A stretch of DNA of 64,000 nucleotides from assembly GCA_017398335.1 (NCBI GenBank), contig JAFQGK010000018.1:149731-213730 (forward strand), written 5' to 3'. The notes under the pieces are model-generated. The model had not been told where the DNA came from. It saw only the letters and a program-made list of their open reading frames with translations, and did not search any database. The DNA comes from Bacteroidales bacterium (GTDB lineage Bacteria; Bacteroidota; Bacteroidia; Bacteroidales; UBA932). Shown piece after piece: positions 45,871 to 54,770 of this stretch. Numbering within the stretch: the first letter of the stretch is position 1; the number at the start of each line of letters is the position of its first letter. A program made the translations under genes and the position numbers.

Positions 45871-48090
45871 TCAATACCATTCTGCAGGTTCCGCCCCCAT
45901 CTTGATTTTCAAGGTGCCTCCCTTGGCAATATCCTTATGCTCAATATATCCTTTTGCGTATGGTTCTCCGTTAAGGAGGATGCTTTGGATATATATGTTT
46001 TCTCTGCTGTTGTTCTCTGTCACGATGGTGAATGTCCCTTCTGCGGTCTTGATTTCCGCCTTGTCGAAGGCAGGCGATCCCAGCCAGTAGCATCCGGATG
46101 CCGGCTCTACCTGGTAGAAGCCGAGTGATGACATTATGTACCACGCTGACATCTGTCCCACATCTTCGTTTCCGGAGAGACCGTCAGGTTTGGAAGAATA
46201 CAGGTTGCTCAGCACCTCACGGACCTTCTCTGCTGTCTTCCACGGCTCGCCGAGCATCGTGTAGAAGTATATGATATGGTGGCTCGGCTCGTTACCATGT
46301 GCATATTGTCCGATGAGTCCGGAAATGTCAGGGGACGAATCCATTCCTTCTATATACGAAGGTGCCGTAAACAATGAATCCAGCTTTCCGATCAGTTCAT
46401 CCTTGCTTCCGAAGCATCCGGTCAGACCTTCGAGGTCGTGTGGAACCAGCCAAGTATACTGCCAGCCGTTGCCCTCGCAGTAGTCGTCGTCCCTGTGCAC
46501 TGATGCGAAAGGACTGTACTCTTTCCTGAATTCTCCTTTGCTGTCCTTTCCTCGGATGAAACGCAGCGACGGGTCGAAAAGATGTCTGTAGGACAGGCTT
46601 CTGCTGGAGAAAAACTCGGCTGCTTCCCTGTATTTTACGATGCCGCTCTCGTCTGCCAGCTTTTCTGCTGCAAGTGCAAGGGCTCCGTCAGCAATTGCAT
46701 ATTCGAGGTCATATGCTACCGATTCCTTGAACAGATCGCATGGGATATAACCATATTCCATCCTGAGGTCCTGTCCTCTGTCCGGCCTCATCGCCGATGC
46801 CTTCATGGCTTCAAACGCTTTGTCTTTATCGAAACCTCCGATTTCCTTTACTATGGCGTCTGCTACGGGAATTATACCCGGATTGCCTACCATGCAGTTT
46901 GTCTCGCATCCATGCAGGTGCCACACTGGAAGCTTGCCCTGTTCGTCGCATATTGCAAGCATGGTCTGAATCATATCCGAATAACGCTCAGTCTGGAAAA
47001 TGCTGTATAGAGGCATTGCGGCGCGGTAGGTGTCCCACAAAGAGAACGTAGTGTATGAAATGCTTCCGTCTGCATCACAAAATGTCGATGGGGCGATCAT
47101 AGTGTGGTACAATGCTGTGTAGAAAATCTTTTTGGTGTCTTCATCAGATGTCCGGATCAGTATCCTTGACAGCTCCTCATTCCACTTTCTGTCGGCATCT
47201 TCTGCGACTTTGTCAAAGTCCCAGCCCGGCATTTCAGCTGTCATGTTGGCGTAGGCACCCTCCATACTTGTCGGAGATAGTGCTACCTTGAGCATAACCA
47301 TTTCGTTGTCTGATGTTTCGAATGAAGCACGTGCGTACAGCGGCATATTCTTGAATTCATCCTTCCAGATTTCTTTGTCCTTGCATATGATTTCCATTTT
47401 ACATGGCTTCGAGAACTCCGCGTAGAAATATATTTTCTGATTATCGGCCCATCCTCGTGAATGTCTCCAGCCTCTGACGGCAAGGACTTCTGACTCTTCC
47501 TCTTTCTTTGTACCGGTCATCGGATCTGCAGCTTCAATATGACAGTCCATAGGTCTGTCCCAGCATCCTCCGTTTTCAAGGTCAAAAACGATTGCAGCTT
47601 CATCTGAAGCAGGAAATGTATATCTGTGAAGTCCTACGCGGTTGGTTGCAGTCATTTCGGCCTTGATACCATATCGGATCAAAGGCACACTGTAATATCC
47701 GGGACGGCTGATCTCTTCAGACCTGTCGGCGTATGACCATAATCCGGACCGCGGATCTTCCTCATGGCCCCTGGAATAAGTGACTTCTCCTGTAACCGGC
47801 ATCACCGTTATGTCGAACAGGTCGCCGATGCCTGTTCCGCTGAGATGTGTGTGGGAGAATCCGATGACAGTCGAGTCACTTGCGTGGTAGCCCGAGCACC
47901 AGTCCCATTCCTGCGGTATGCTTGTCGGCCCGAGCTGTACAAGTCCGAAAGGTACATTGGCACCTACGAATACGTGTCCATGCCCACCTGTGCCGATACT
48001 GGTGTCTACATATTGTGTCAGATCAGTTTCCTGGCGGCAGCATCCGGTTAGGAATACCAGAACCGGGAGTAGAAATCCATGTTTTTTCAT
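45871..48090 (-). CDS. GH92-family alpha-mannosidase, lipoprotein
   Basis: 739 residues from the ATG at 48090. The frame extends 14 codons further up, but that part overlaps the promoter box. Lipobox LTGC (Cys 17). Canonical GH92 features: YVDTSIGTGGHGHVFVGA, VIGFSHTHLSGTG, SLWDTYRAAMPL and GNEDVGQMSAWYIMSSLGFY. It is the first gene of a minus-strand operon GH92-GH92-ROK. Two paralogues side by side often differ in linkage preference. Confidence 0.94.
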   Translation of the reverse strand: MKKHGFLLPVLVFLTGCCRQETDLTQYVDTSIGTGGHGHVFVGANVPFGLVQLGPTSIPQEWDWCSGYHASDSTVIGFSHTHLSGTGIGDLFDITVMPVTGEVTYSRGHEEDPRSGLWSYADRSEEISRPGYYSVPLIRYGIKAEMTATNRVGLHRYTFPASDEAAIVFDLENGGCWDRPMDCHIEAADPMTGTKKEEESEVLAVRGWRHSRGWADNQKIYFYAEFSKPCKMEIICKDKEIWKDEFKNMPLYARASFETSDNEMVMLKVALSPTSMEGAYANMTAEMPGWDFDKVAEDADRKWNEELSRILIRTSDEDTKKIFYTALYHTMIAPSTFCDADGSISYTTFSLWDTYRAAMPLYSIFQTERYSDMIQTMLAICDEQGKLPVWHLHGCETNCMVGNPGIIPVADAIVKEIGGFDKDKAFEAMKASAMRPDRGQDLRMEYGYIPCDLFKESVAYDLEYAIADGALALAAEKLADESGIVKYREAAEFFSSRSLSYRHLFDPSLRFIRGKDSKGEFRKEYSPFASVHRDDDYCEGNGWQYTWLVPHDLEGLTGCFGSKDELIGKLDSLFTAPSYIEGMDSSPDISGLIGQYAHGNEPSHHIIYFYTMLGEPWKTAEKVREVLSNLYSSKPDGLSGNEDVGQMSAWYIMSSLGFYQVEPASGCYWLGSPAFDKAEIKTAEGTFTIVTENNSRENIYIQSILLNGEPYAKGYIEHKDIAKGGTLKIKMGAEPAEWY

Positions 48091-48119
48091 TTCAGGTGCA
48101 GTTGTAATTCTCAGAAAGA

Positions 48120-48127
48120 CAAATATA
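48120..48127 (-). promoter_or_regulatory. -7 box of the GH92 operon
   Basis: TATATTTG on the minus strand, 30 bases before the chosen start codon. It rules out the further-upstream ATG at 48132. Confidence 0.6.
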
Positions 48128-48199
48128 GGCAAAAAGTCTGTCGGGATTCGTATCGGATGTTATATATTTTTTGCAAATTTGTAGCACTAATTCAATGTT

Positions 48200-48817
48200 A
48201 TGCAGGAAATTCATCTGTCCGATCCTCTGATTGAAGCAATTACTTCCTGTACGGAAGATATCCGTACCATAGCAGCATATGCATCTATGTCGCTGGATAT
48301 GCAGTCATGTGCCTATGACCTTCTCGATGCTCTGCTAGCAGCCAAGGAGGTGGACTCTACTGTTTTTCAGGATAATGGCTTTAAAGCTGTGACCAGGTCT
48401 TTCATTGAAATCTATGATAAGTCTGCCGATGTGATCGGACGGGCCTTTAATGAGGAAGTACTGGTCCGAGAAGCTGCGGAAAGGCAGAGCGTATTTGACA
48501 AAGACCTTCTGGAAGCAAGATTCAAGGCGGCTGCTGCGGAAAGTCTTCACGAGTTCGCCAAGGAAACATTCGAGGTCTGGCAGAATTCCGGCATATTTGC
48601 CCGCAGACGTGCTCTGAAGGCTCTTCGTGACAGGGCCGGCTTCCGCCTGGAAAGCCACCGTATCGGCAATTATGTAGCTAAGACGTATGACCTTATGGAA
48701 GAGGCCCGCAGGGAGCATCAGAAGGCTCAGCAGGCTTCTTTTGCAGCTAATGTGACATATAAGATACGCGCAGGCGTGTATTCGGATATATACAGATTAT
48801 TAACTGAAAACCGATAG
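48200..48817 (+). CDS. Uncharacterised helical protein
   Basis: 205 residues; not recognised. There is no signal peptide or membrane segment. The composition is rich in Ala, Glu, Arg and Lys with long amphipathic stretches (about 85-130 and 165-190), suggesting an all-alpha, perhaps coiled-coil, cytoplasmic protein. The codon use resembles its neighbours. It ends six bases before an FAD-dependent oxidoreductase gene and is probably co-transcribed with it; a functional tie is only suggested by this. Confidence 0.6.
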   Translation: MQEIHLSDPLIEAITSCTEDIRTIAAYASMSLDMQSCAYDLLDALLAAKEVDSTVFQDNGFKAVTRSFIEIYDKSADVIGRAFNEEVLVREAAERQSVFDKDLLEARFKAAAAESLHEFAKETFEVWQNSGIFARRRALKALRDRAGFRLESHRIGNYVAKTYDLMEEARREHQKAQQASFAANVTYKIRAGVYSDIYRLLTENR

Positions 48818-48823
48818 AATATT

Positions 48824-50236
48824 ATGGCTAAGACAAACAGAAGGCTGTTTCTGAAGAAGGCTGTAGCTGGACTTGCTGTCATGGCGGCTTCTCCTTCAAT
48901 GCTTTCCTCATGTGCAGCTTCAGACGCACAGGCAAGAAAAATCAGAAAGATTGCACCTCTTGCCGGAGAGTATGATGTTGTTGTTGCCGGTGGCGGCCCC
49001 GCCGGATTCATTGCAGCCATTGCCGCTGCCAGGCAAGGTGCAAAGACGGCAATCATCGAAAGATATGGTTTCTTCGGAGGTATGGCTACCATAGGATATG
49101 TGGCTCCTATCAGCGTGTTCGCCTTGAAGAACGAACTGGTCATCGGAGGTATTCCATGGGAGTTCGTGAAGAGGTTGGAGTCCATGGGAGGAGCATTCAT
49201 CGAGTGGCCGAAGGCAAATATCGACTTTGATGTCGAGCTTTACAAGCTCTGTTGCCAGAGAATGATTCTTGAGGCAGGTGTTGACATCTACACCCATTCG
49301 TCAATGGTGGGTTGCGAGATGGAAGGCAATAAGGTGCAGACAGTCATAATCGAGAATAAGAATGGTCTCGAGACTCTTGCGGCGAAGGTGTTCATCGACT
49401 GTACGGGAGATGGTGACCTTGCACATATGGCAGATGTCCCTATGCAGCCTAATCCGGACGGAGAGGTTCAGCCGTCTTCGTTCTGCTTCATCCTTTCAGG
49501 AGTGGATACGGACAGTGAACTCCTGAACAAGTGCATGTATCACAATGGCATCAACGGTCCAAGCCAGTGCAAGCCGGTTCGTGAAAAGCTTCTGGCGATG
49601 AAGGAGGCCGGTGTGGATCTTCCTGATTTCGGAGGTCCTTGGTTCAACAATGTGATGCATAAGGGAAGTGTTGCTGTGAACATCACCCGCAGGGCTGCGG
49701 ACTCTACAGACAACCGAAATTTCAGCTCGGTGGAGTGTCAGCTTCGTGAGGACATATTCACGTTTACACGGGTCCTGAAGGAGAATTTCAAGGAATTCAA
49801 GGACTGCTATGTGGCTTCCACTGCTCCGCAGGCCGGAATCAGAGAGTCCAGAAGAATAATCGGTGTACATACAGTGACCGCAGAAGAGTATGTGAGTGCG
49901 TACAAGTATGAGGACAGTATTTCAAGAGGAATCCACCCTATAGACATCCACGCAAGCAAGGGAACTCATCAGACAAGGATAGACCTTACGACTCCGGCAT
50001 ATGTGCCTTATCGTGCTCTCGTGGCTCCGGACTATCCTAACCTTCTTGTGGCAGGACGATGCATTTCGACAGACCGTCAGGCACTTGCTTCGCTTCGCGT
50101 GATGGCCAGCTGTATGGGTACCGGCCAGGCTGCGGGTGTTGCTGCGGCCCAGAGCATAAAAGAAGGCAAGCCGGTCCAGGATATCGACACAGCCTGCCTT
50201 GTAAAGACTCTTAAAGATATGGGTGCGGTTCTTTAA
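48824..50236 (+). CDS. Exported FAD-dependent oxidoreductase
   Basis: 470 residues. The start combines a twin-arginine-like motif (NRRLFLKK) with a lipobox-like LSSC at about residue 30, so it may be Tat-exported and lipid-anchored. The FAD-binding dinucleotide motif is VVVAGGGPAGFIAAIAAARQG at about 52-72, followed by IIERYGFFGGMAT, and the C-terminal FAD loop reads NLLVAGRCISTDRQA. This is the FAD_oxidored family (PF12831), often found in carbohydrate-related loci, with unknown substrates. Confidence 0.85.
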   Translation: MAKTNRRLFLKKAVAGLAVMAASPSMLSSCAASDAQARKIRKIAPLAGEYDVVVAGGGPAGFIAAIAAARQGAKTAIIERYGFFGGMATIGYVAPISVFALKNELVIGGIPWEFVKRLESMGGAFIEWPKANIDFDVELYKLCCQRMILEAGVDIYTHSSMVGCEMEGNKVQTVIIENKNGLETLAAKVFIDCTGDGDLAHMADVPMQPNPDGEVQPSSFCFILSGVDTDSELLNKCMYHNGINGPSQCKPVREKLLAMKEAGVDLPDFGGPWFNNVMHKGSVAVNITRRAADSTDNRNFSSVECQLREDIFTFTRVLKENFKEFKDCYVASTAPQAGIRESRRIIGVHTVTAEEYVSAYKYEDSISRGIHPIDIHASKGTHQTRIDLTTPAYVPYRALVAPDYPNLLVAGRCISTDRQALASLRVMASCMGTGQAAGVAAAQSIKEGKPVQDIDTACLVKTLKDMGAVL

Positions 50237-50268
50237 GGGAAGAACTGTCGCAGCTTAGTCTTCAGGTG

Positions 50269-50970
50269 TCAGAATGTCCATTTTGCTGCTATTGTCGGCA
50301 TTGCATAGAATCCTTTACCCACAAAATTTGCAGAAAGTTCCACCTCTGTACCGAAACTAAGGTTGATGTCTTCCCAACCCTTGATATTCCTGAGGTTTAC
50401 CCATAGCTGCGGCTCGGTCATGAAGATGAATTCAGTATTTTGCCAAGGCCTCATCTCTCTCCAGAAGTCTACGAAACCGTTGAACGAAAGCCAATGGTTG
50501 AAGAAATCAAGATTCCATACACCTGTAATCTGGAAATTATGCATCTGGCATTTACCGTTGATGTCAGATGTGCCGGGGATTGCCTTGTACATGGCAGAAA
50601 CAGACCAGGTCTTGCTCCAGTCTTTGGAATGACCGGAATATGTCAGACCTCCCAGCCAGCAGTTGTTGAATGAACCGGCCTGGGTGTTGAGCCCGCCGTT
50701 ATATTCCACATGCACAGAGAGCCAGTTCACCTTGCTTTCCTGCCAGAAGCAGAGCTCTCTTGCTATCTCGAAATATGCTCCGGAAACCTTCGGAGTGTAG
50801 TCGAGATCTACGAAGAAGAATGTGCTTCCGCCTTTGTCAGGCTTGAACATTTCTACAGTTGAAGTAATACCTTTGCGACCGAAGTCGTAGTGCAGCTGGA
50901 TATTTTGTGCCAGGGCTCCGAAAGAAGACAGGAGCAGGGTCATGCAGATAATGCAGATTCTTGATTTCAC
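50269..50970 (-). CDS. DUF5020-type outer-membrane protein
   Basis: 233 residues if started at the GTG at 50970. The frame has an ATG at 51021, but a TATATTTG box sits at 51007-51000, which would put that ATG ahead of transcription. From the GTG the protein has a plausible signal peptide (ends near GALAQ) and a beta-strand-rich body with many aromatic residues (YDFGRKG, FFFVDLDY) ending AAKWTF. It resembles the DUF5020 family of predicted barrels, some of which are nucleoside-specific Tsx-like channels; that link is weak. It converges with the FAD enzyme. Confidence 0.7.
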   Translation of the reverse strand: MKSRICIICMTLLLSSFGALAQNIQLHYDFGRKGITSTVEMFKPDKGGSTFFFVDLDYTPKVSGAYFEIARELCFWQESKVNWLSVHVEYNGGLNTQAGSFNNCWLGGLTYSGHSKDWSKTWSVSAMYKAIPGTSDINGKCQMHNFQITGVWNLDFFNHWLSFNGFVDFWREMRPWQNTEFIFMTEPQLWVNLRNIKGWEDINLSFGTEVELSANFVGKGFYAMPTIAAKWTF

Positions 50971-50999
50971 GATAGTGTCCGTTAGATTTCTATATAATG

Positions 51000-51007
51000 C
51001 AAATATA
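51000..51007 (-). promoter_or_regulatory. -7 box for the DUF5020 gene
   Basis: TATATTTG on the minus strand, 30 bases before the proposed GTG start. No clear TTTG box at the usual distance. Confidence 0.5.
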
Positions 51008-51085
51008 ATGTAAATTTTCACAAAAGGACAAGCACCCTCCTACGTAAATAGGAAGGTGCCGTAATATAAAGAATGAATTGCGGGA

Positions 51086-52168
51086 TTATCTTATTTCCAC
51101 CATTTCCACAGGTTGCTCCAGCACCTTGTCTAGCGGGTGCGACTGATATCTGACGGTCTTGAAATCGATCCCCTTCAGATCTATGCACCTGATGTTGCTG
51201 TTCCATGCTGTCCTGTAGTACAGTTTCAGGGCTGTCTGATCAGTGGCTGCAGTGAACTGTGTGGCGCTGGGCAGACCTTTCGGAATATCTGTCCTGGCGT
51301 GCTGGCTGCCGATAGGAATGTCGAAGTTGTTCAGGATGTGGAATGCCTGAATTATGGCATCAAATCCTGTGTCCCATACCGGTGATGTCGTCTGATAGAA
51401 TGTTGCACGCACAAACCTTGATGGCGGAGTGAAATCTCCAGGAAGCCCCAGCATTCCGCTGCCGTGTCCCAAAGACTTGAGGATGACGCCAGGCTTCAGC
51501 TCCTTGTCTGGTGCGGAACCCTGCTCGAGATTGATGTAATTGTTCAGATTTGTCATATGCCACTCAAAACCTGGAGCATTGGTAAGTACTCCCAATTCGT
51601 TTTCATAGAAATGAGGGACTCCTGACACTACTTCGAGAACGACCATCCTGCCGTCAGGTTCTGCGATCCTCCAATGGACGGCTCCGATCTTATGATTAAG
51701 GGTGACAAGGTCTATCTTGTCGAGCGCCTCCTTCACCTGATCGATGGATGAGAACTGGGACAGAACCCATGACACAAACTGCATGTCGCATAGGGTTTTA
51801 GCATTGTCTGCTGGATTGTACGGGGCATAATCACCGTATTGAGGAAAGAAGAACAATCCGGCTGACAGCCCCGTTTCATTGACTCCTTCCACAACGAACG
51901 GTTCGTATTCCGTATAGATTCCCACATAACCGTAGACCGATCTGTAGACAAGTCCGTTTTCTCCGGTCGGTGTGTATGACTGATGCTTATGGCCACGCGG
52001 CGCGACGACGTAGCCGCATTGCATCGGGGTTGCGGCCCATTCCACTGTTCTTGCCACAACCTGGCTGCCATCCTGAGCTGTAAGAGAAATACCTGTGCAG
52101 GCATCTGCTTCCGTCGCAGCAAGCCCACCCAGAACTGTCACGACGAACAATATCAAAATTCTTTTCAT
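51086..52168 (-). CDS. Choloylglycine-hydrolase-family (linear amide C-N hydrolase) enzyme
   Basis: 360 residues. A signal peptide ends at EADA, exposing Cys 24 as the new N-terminus (CTGISLTAQDG). This is how the N-terminal nucleophile enzymes of the bile salt hydrolase / penicillin V acylase family are activated. Further marks: VVARTVEW, EGVNETGLSAGLFFFP, and LTNAPGFEWHMTNLNNY, which holds the conserved Asn. Possible substrates are conjugated bile salts, penicillin V or N-acyl homoserine lactones. The signal peptide points to a periplasmic enzyme, as in other Gram-negative members. It lies downstream of xpt and a permease remnant on the same strand. Confidence 0.88.
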   Translation of the reverse strand: MKRILILFVVTVLGGLAATEADACTGISLTAQDGSQVVARTVEWAATPMQCGYVVAPRGHKHQSYTPTGENGLVYRSVYGYVGIYTEYEPFVVEGVNETGLSAGLFFFPQYGDYAPYNPADNAKTLCDMQFVSWVLSQFSSIDQVKEALDKIDLVTLNHKIGAVHWRIAEPDGRMVVLEVVSGVPHFYENELGVLTNAPGFEWHMTNLNNYINLEQGSAPDKELKPGVILKSLGHGSGMLGLPGDFTPPSRFVRATFYQTTSPVWDTGFDAIIQAFHILNNFDIPIGSQHARTDIPKGLPSATQFTAATDQTALKLYYRTAWNSNIRCIDLKGIDFKTVRYQSHPLDKVLEQPVEMVEIR

Positions 52169-52248
52169 ATAATCTGTTTTTAAAATCCATGCTTGGATAG
52201 TGCAAGGAACAGACCATATGTTGTCTCGTAAACAGAAAGCTATTGAGC

Positions 52249-52434
52249 CTATTCTTCCTTGATGCGGATAACCATGTTTGAGATGATTGCAGCGAGACCT
52301 CCTGTCGTGATGCCTGACACGAACAGCGACATCGAGACAAGGTAGCTCGTGGTCTGTATGTCAAGGCCGAGCGCGCCGGCAACAATGAGAGGAGGTCTTT
52401 CTTCAAGACCATAGATGAGTCCGTTTTCGTTCAT
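52249..52434 (-). pseudogene. Collapsed xanthine/uracil permease (pbuX-like) remnant
   Basis: A 61-codon frame that joins three separate parts of a nucleobase:cation symporter: the N-terminus (MNENGLIYGLEERPPL), then the segment IVAGALGLDIQTTSYLVSMSLFVSGI normally found behind another 20-odd residues, then a C-terminal end (GGLAAIISNMVIRIKEE). The full family is around 430-480 residues, so most of the transporter is gone in two internal deletions, both keeping the frame. It starts four bases after xpt ends, the classic xpt-pbuX order. One or two TM helices remain; transport is not possible. Confidence 0.8.
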
Positions 52435-52437
52435 GGT

Positions 52438-53004
52438 TTATCTCAGCTTAATGGTACAATTGTCAAGACTGTCGATTATCGCCAGAGATTCTACATGGAT
52501 TCCGCGGCCTCGCAGTTCATTGCCTCCGGTCTGGAAGCCTTTTTCAATGAGGAAGCCCATTCCCTCCAACGATGCCCCGGCCTGATTTACCAGATCGATG
52601 ATACCTTTGGCAGCATTGCCGTTAGCAAGAAAGTCGTCGATGAAAAGCACTTTGTCTTCCTTGCGTAGATAGTCGGCGCTTACGCATACGGAATATGAAC
52701 GTCCTTTGGTAAAGGAAAATACCTCGGTCACCAGCATGTTCTCCATTGTGCTGGGCACTTTCTTCTTGGCGAACAGAACCGGAACATCAAGAATGGCTCC
52801 CACCATGATTGCCGGTGCTATACCGCTGGCCTCGATAGTAATGACTTTGTTGATCTGATGGTTCGAAAATCTTTTCACGAGTTCTTTCGCCATCTCACGC
52901 ATAAGGACCGGATCCATCTGATGATTGATGAAGTTGTCGACCTTCAAGATACCTCCCGGAAAACATTTTCCGTCGCTCAATATACGTTCTTTCAGTTGCT
53001 TCAT
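52438..53004 (-). CDS. xpt: Xanthine phosphoribosyltransferase
   Basis: 188 residues from the ATG at 53004 ([14 protein letters not shown]), matching the usual Xpt start; an ATG eight codons upstream is possible. The sequence [16 protein letters not shown] is close to the family beginning, and the PRPP loop reads [16 protein letters not shown]. It salvages xanthine to XMP. No purine riboswitch was seen upstream. The transporter normally encoded with it is a pseudogene. Confidence 0.93.
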   Translation of the reverse strand: MKQLKERILSDGKCFPGGILKVDNFINHQMDPVLMREMAKELVKRFSNHQINKVITIEASGIAPAIMVGAILDVPVLFAKKKVPSTMENMLVTEVFSFTKGRSYSVCVSADYLRKEDKVLFIDDFLANGNAAKGIIDLVNQAGASLEGMGFLIEKGFQTGGNELRGRGIHVESLAIIDSLDNCTIKLR

Positions 53005-53068
53005 AGGATTTGAGGGATTATTTTTCATACGAAATTAATATAATAAATCATAATCCGGACAAAAAATG

Positions 53069-53076
53069 TATTTTTG
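53069..53076 (+). promoter_or_regulatory. -7 box for the purF-like gene
   Basis: TATTTTTG, 29 bases before the ATG at 53106. Confidence 0.5.
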
Positions 53077-53105
53077 TAGGCTATAATAAAAACAGCAATA
53101 ATCAT

Positions 53106-54527
53106 ATGTCAGGATTTTTCGGTTGTATTTCACGTAGGGAATGCGTCAGCGACGTGTTCTACGGTACTGACTACCATTCGCATCTGGGAACCAAGCGTGC
53201 CGGTATGGCATTCTATGACGGAACGAAGTTCGTTCGTTCCATCCATTCATTGGAAAACGGATATTTCAGGAATAAATTCGAAGACGAACTGCCACGATTC
53301 GGTGAATCGAAGATGGGTGTGGGAGTGATCTCCGACAATGAATCTCAGCCCATAACCATAACGTCCCACCTTGGGCGTTATTCGGTGGTGACGGTGGCAA
53401 GAATCGACAATATAAAGGAATTGACGGACAGCCTCCTGCAGCAGAAGATGCATTTTGCGGAACTCTCAGGTTCCGACATCAATGCAACCGAGCTGGTGGC
53501 CATGCTTATAGGTATGGGCAATACCATCAAGGAGGGCATCGAATATGCACAGAATAAGATCAAGGGTTCCTGCTCCATGCTTGTCCTGACGGACTATGCC
53601 ATATATGCCGCCCGCGACAAGTTCGGAAGAACACCCATATCGATAGGCAAGAATGATATGGGATATGTGTGTGCCAGCGAGAGTTCCAGCTATACGAACC
53701 TTGGATATTCATACGTCAGAGACCTTGGGCCAGGAGAAATCGTGCAGATGAGCGCAGACGGCGTACGTGAAGTCGCTCCACCGGGTTGCCGCAAGCAGGT
53801 ATGTTCCTTCCTGTGGGTATATTACGGCTATCCGTCAGCCTGGTACGAAGGTGTCAATGTTGAAAATGCCCGATATGAAAACGGTGCGGCCATGGCCAGG
53901 AGGGATACGGATGTTGACATAGACTATGCATCCGGAATACCGGATTCAGGAATCGGTCACGCCATAGGCTATGCTAATGAAAAGGGCGTTCCATATAAGA
54001 GGCCATTCGTGAAATATACCCCGACCTGGCCGCGAAGCTTCATGCCTCAGAATCAGAAGATGAGGGATCTTGTAGCGAAGATGAAGCTCCTGCCTAACGA
54101 GATGCTGACACGCGGACAGAAAGTTGTGTTTATGGATGACTCGATAGTGAGAGGCACTCAGCTGAAGGACAATATCGTGAAATTGCTCGACGCAGGAATC
54201 AAGGAGGTGCATATGAGGATTGCCTGTCCTCCGCTGATATTCCCTTGCAGGTTCCTTAACTTCTCGACTTCGCGCAGCACATACGACCTTTACACAAGAA
54301 GGGTCATCAGAGATATGGAGGGTACAGACAATCTCACAGATGAAATCTGTATGCAGTATGTGGATCCGGACAGTCCGAAGCACAAGGAAATGGTGGAGAT
54401 AATGAGGAAGCATCTTCAGCTCACGTCGCTCAAGTTCCAGCGTCTGGAAGATCTTGTAACAGCCATAGGGCTCCCGAAATGTGATCTGTGCACACATTGC
54501 TGGGATTGCAGCAGTTATATGGAATAG
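53106..54527 (+). CDS. purF: Amidophosphoribosyltransferase (PurF) homologue
   Basis: 473 residues from the ATG at 53106; upstream codons overlap the xpt side of the divergent region. N-terminal class II glutaminase domain (1-230) with GTDYHSHLGTKRAGM and RDKFGRTPISIG, and a C-terminal PRPP domain with VVFMDDSIVRGTQ at about 340-352. Cysteines in ATG-distal CDLCTHCWDCSSY may be metal or cluster ligands. The residue after Met, the glutaminase nucleophile Cys in PurF (MCGIFG), is Ser here (MSGFFG). The first step of purine synthesis from glutamine would therefore be impaired; use of free ammonia is possible. A similar Cys-less type is, as far as I recall, known in Bacteroidota. Confidence 0.85.
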   Translation: MSGFFGCISRRECVSDVFYGTDYHSHLGTKRAGMAFYDGTKFVRSIHSLENGYFRNKFEDELPRFGESKMGVGVISDNESQPITITSHLGRYSVVTVARIDNIKELTDSLLQQKMHFAELSGSDINATELVAMLIGMGNTIKEGIEYAQNKIKGSCSMLVLTDYAIYAARDKFGRTPISIGKNDMGYVCASESSSYTNLGYSYVRDLGPGEIVQMSADGVREVAPPGCRKQVCSFLWVYYGYPSAWYEGVNVENARYENGAAMARRDTDVDIDYASGIPDSGIGHAIGYANEKGVPYKRPFVKYTPTWPRSFMPQNQKMRDLVAKMKLLPNEMLTRGQKVVFMDDSIVRGTQLKDNIVKLLDAGIKEVHMRIACPPLIFPCRFLNFSTSRSTYDLYTRRVIRDMEGTDNLTDEICMQYVDPDSPKHKEMVEIMRKHLQLTSLKFQRLEDLVTAIGLPKCDLCTHCWDCSSYME

Positions 54528-54537
54528 CTGAAACAGC

Positions 54538-54768
54538 ATGAAACAGGTCATGATAGAACTGCCCGTAGGAAAGCTCCTTGTGCAGAATATCATCCTGCTT
54601 CTCGTCCCTTTGGCAGCCGGAAGTCTGTTCAGGAATCTTTTCCCGGAAGCAGCCGTAAGGGTCCGCAAGATTCTGGGCAAGATGGCTCTTCCTGCAATAT
54701 GCTATGCCTTGCTGATGAATGTAATATTGTTGGCATATGTATATCTTATCAGACGAAAACAAAAATAG
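54538..54768 (+). CDS. Small two-helix membrane protein
   Basis: 76 residues; not recognised. Two hydrophobic stretches (about 15-30 and 48-70) flank a basic loop (RVRKILGK) and a basic C-terminal tail. It starts 10 bases after the purF homologue and ends two bases before menG, so it is probably translated as part of that transcript. The tight packing between two real genes is the main argument that it is a gene. Confidence 0.55.
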   Translation: MKQVMIELPVGKLLVQNIILLLVPLAAGSLFRNLFPEAAVRVRKILGKMALPAICYALLMNVILLAYVYLIRRKQK

Positions 54769-54770
54769 AT

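Noticed and set aside
52980-53105. Purine riboswitch ahead of xpt
   Set aside because: No conserved purine aptamer core could be recognised in the short AT-rich divergent region.
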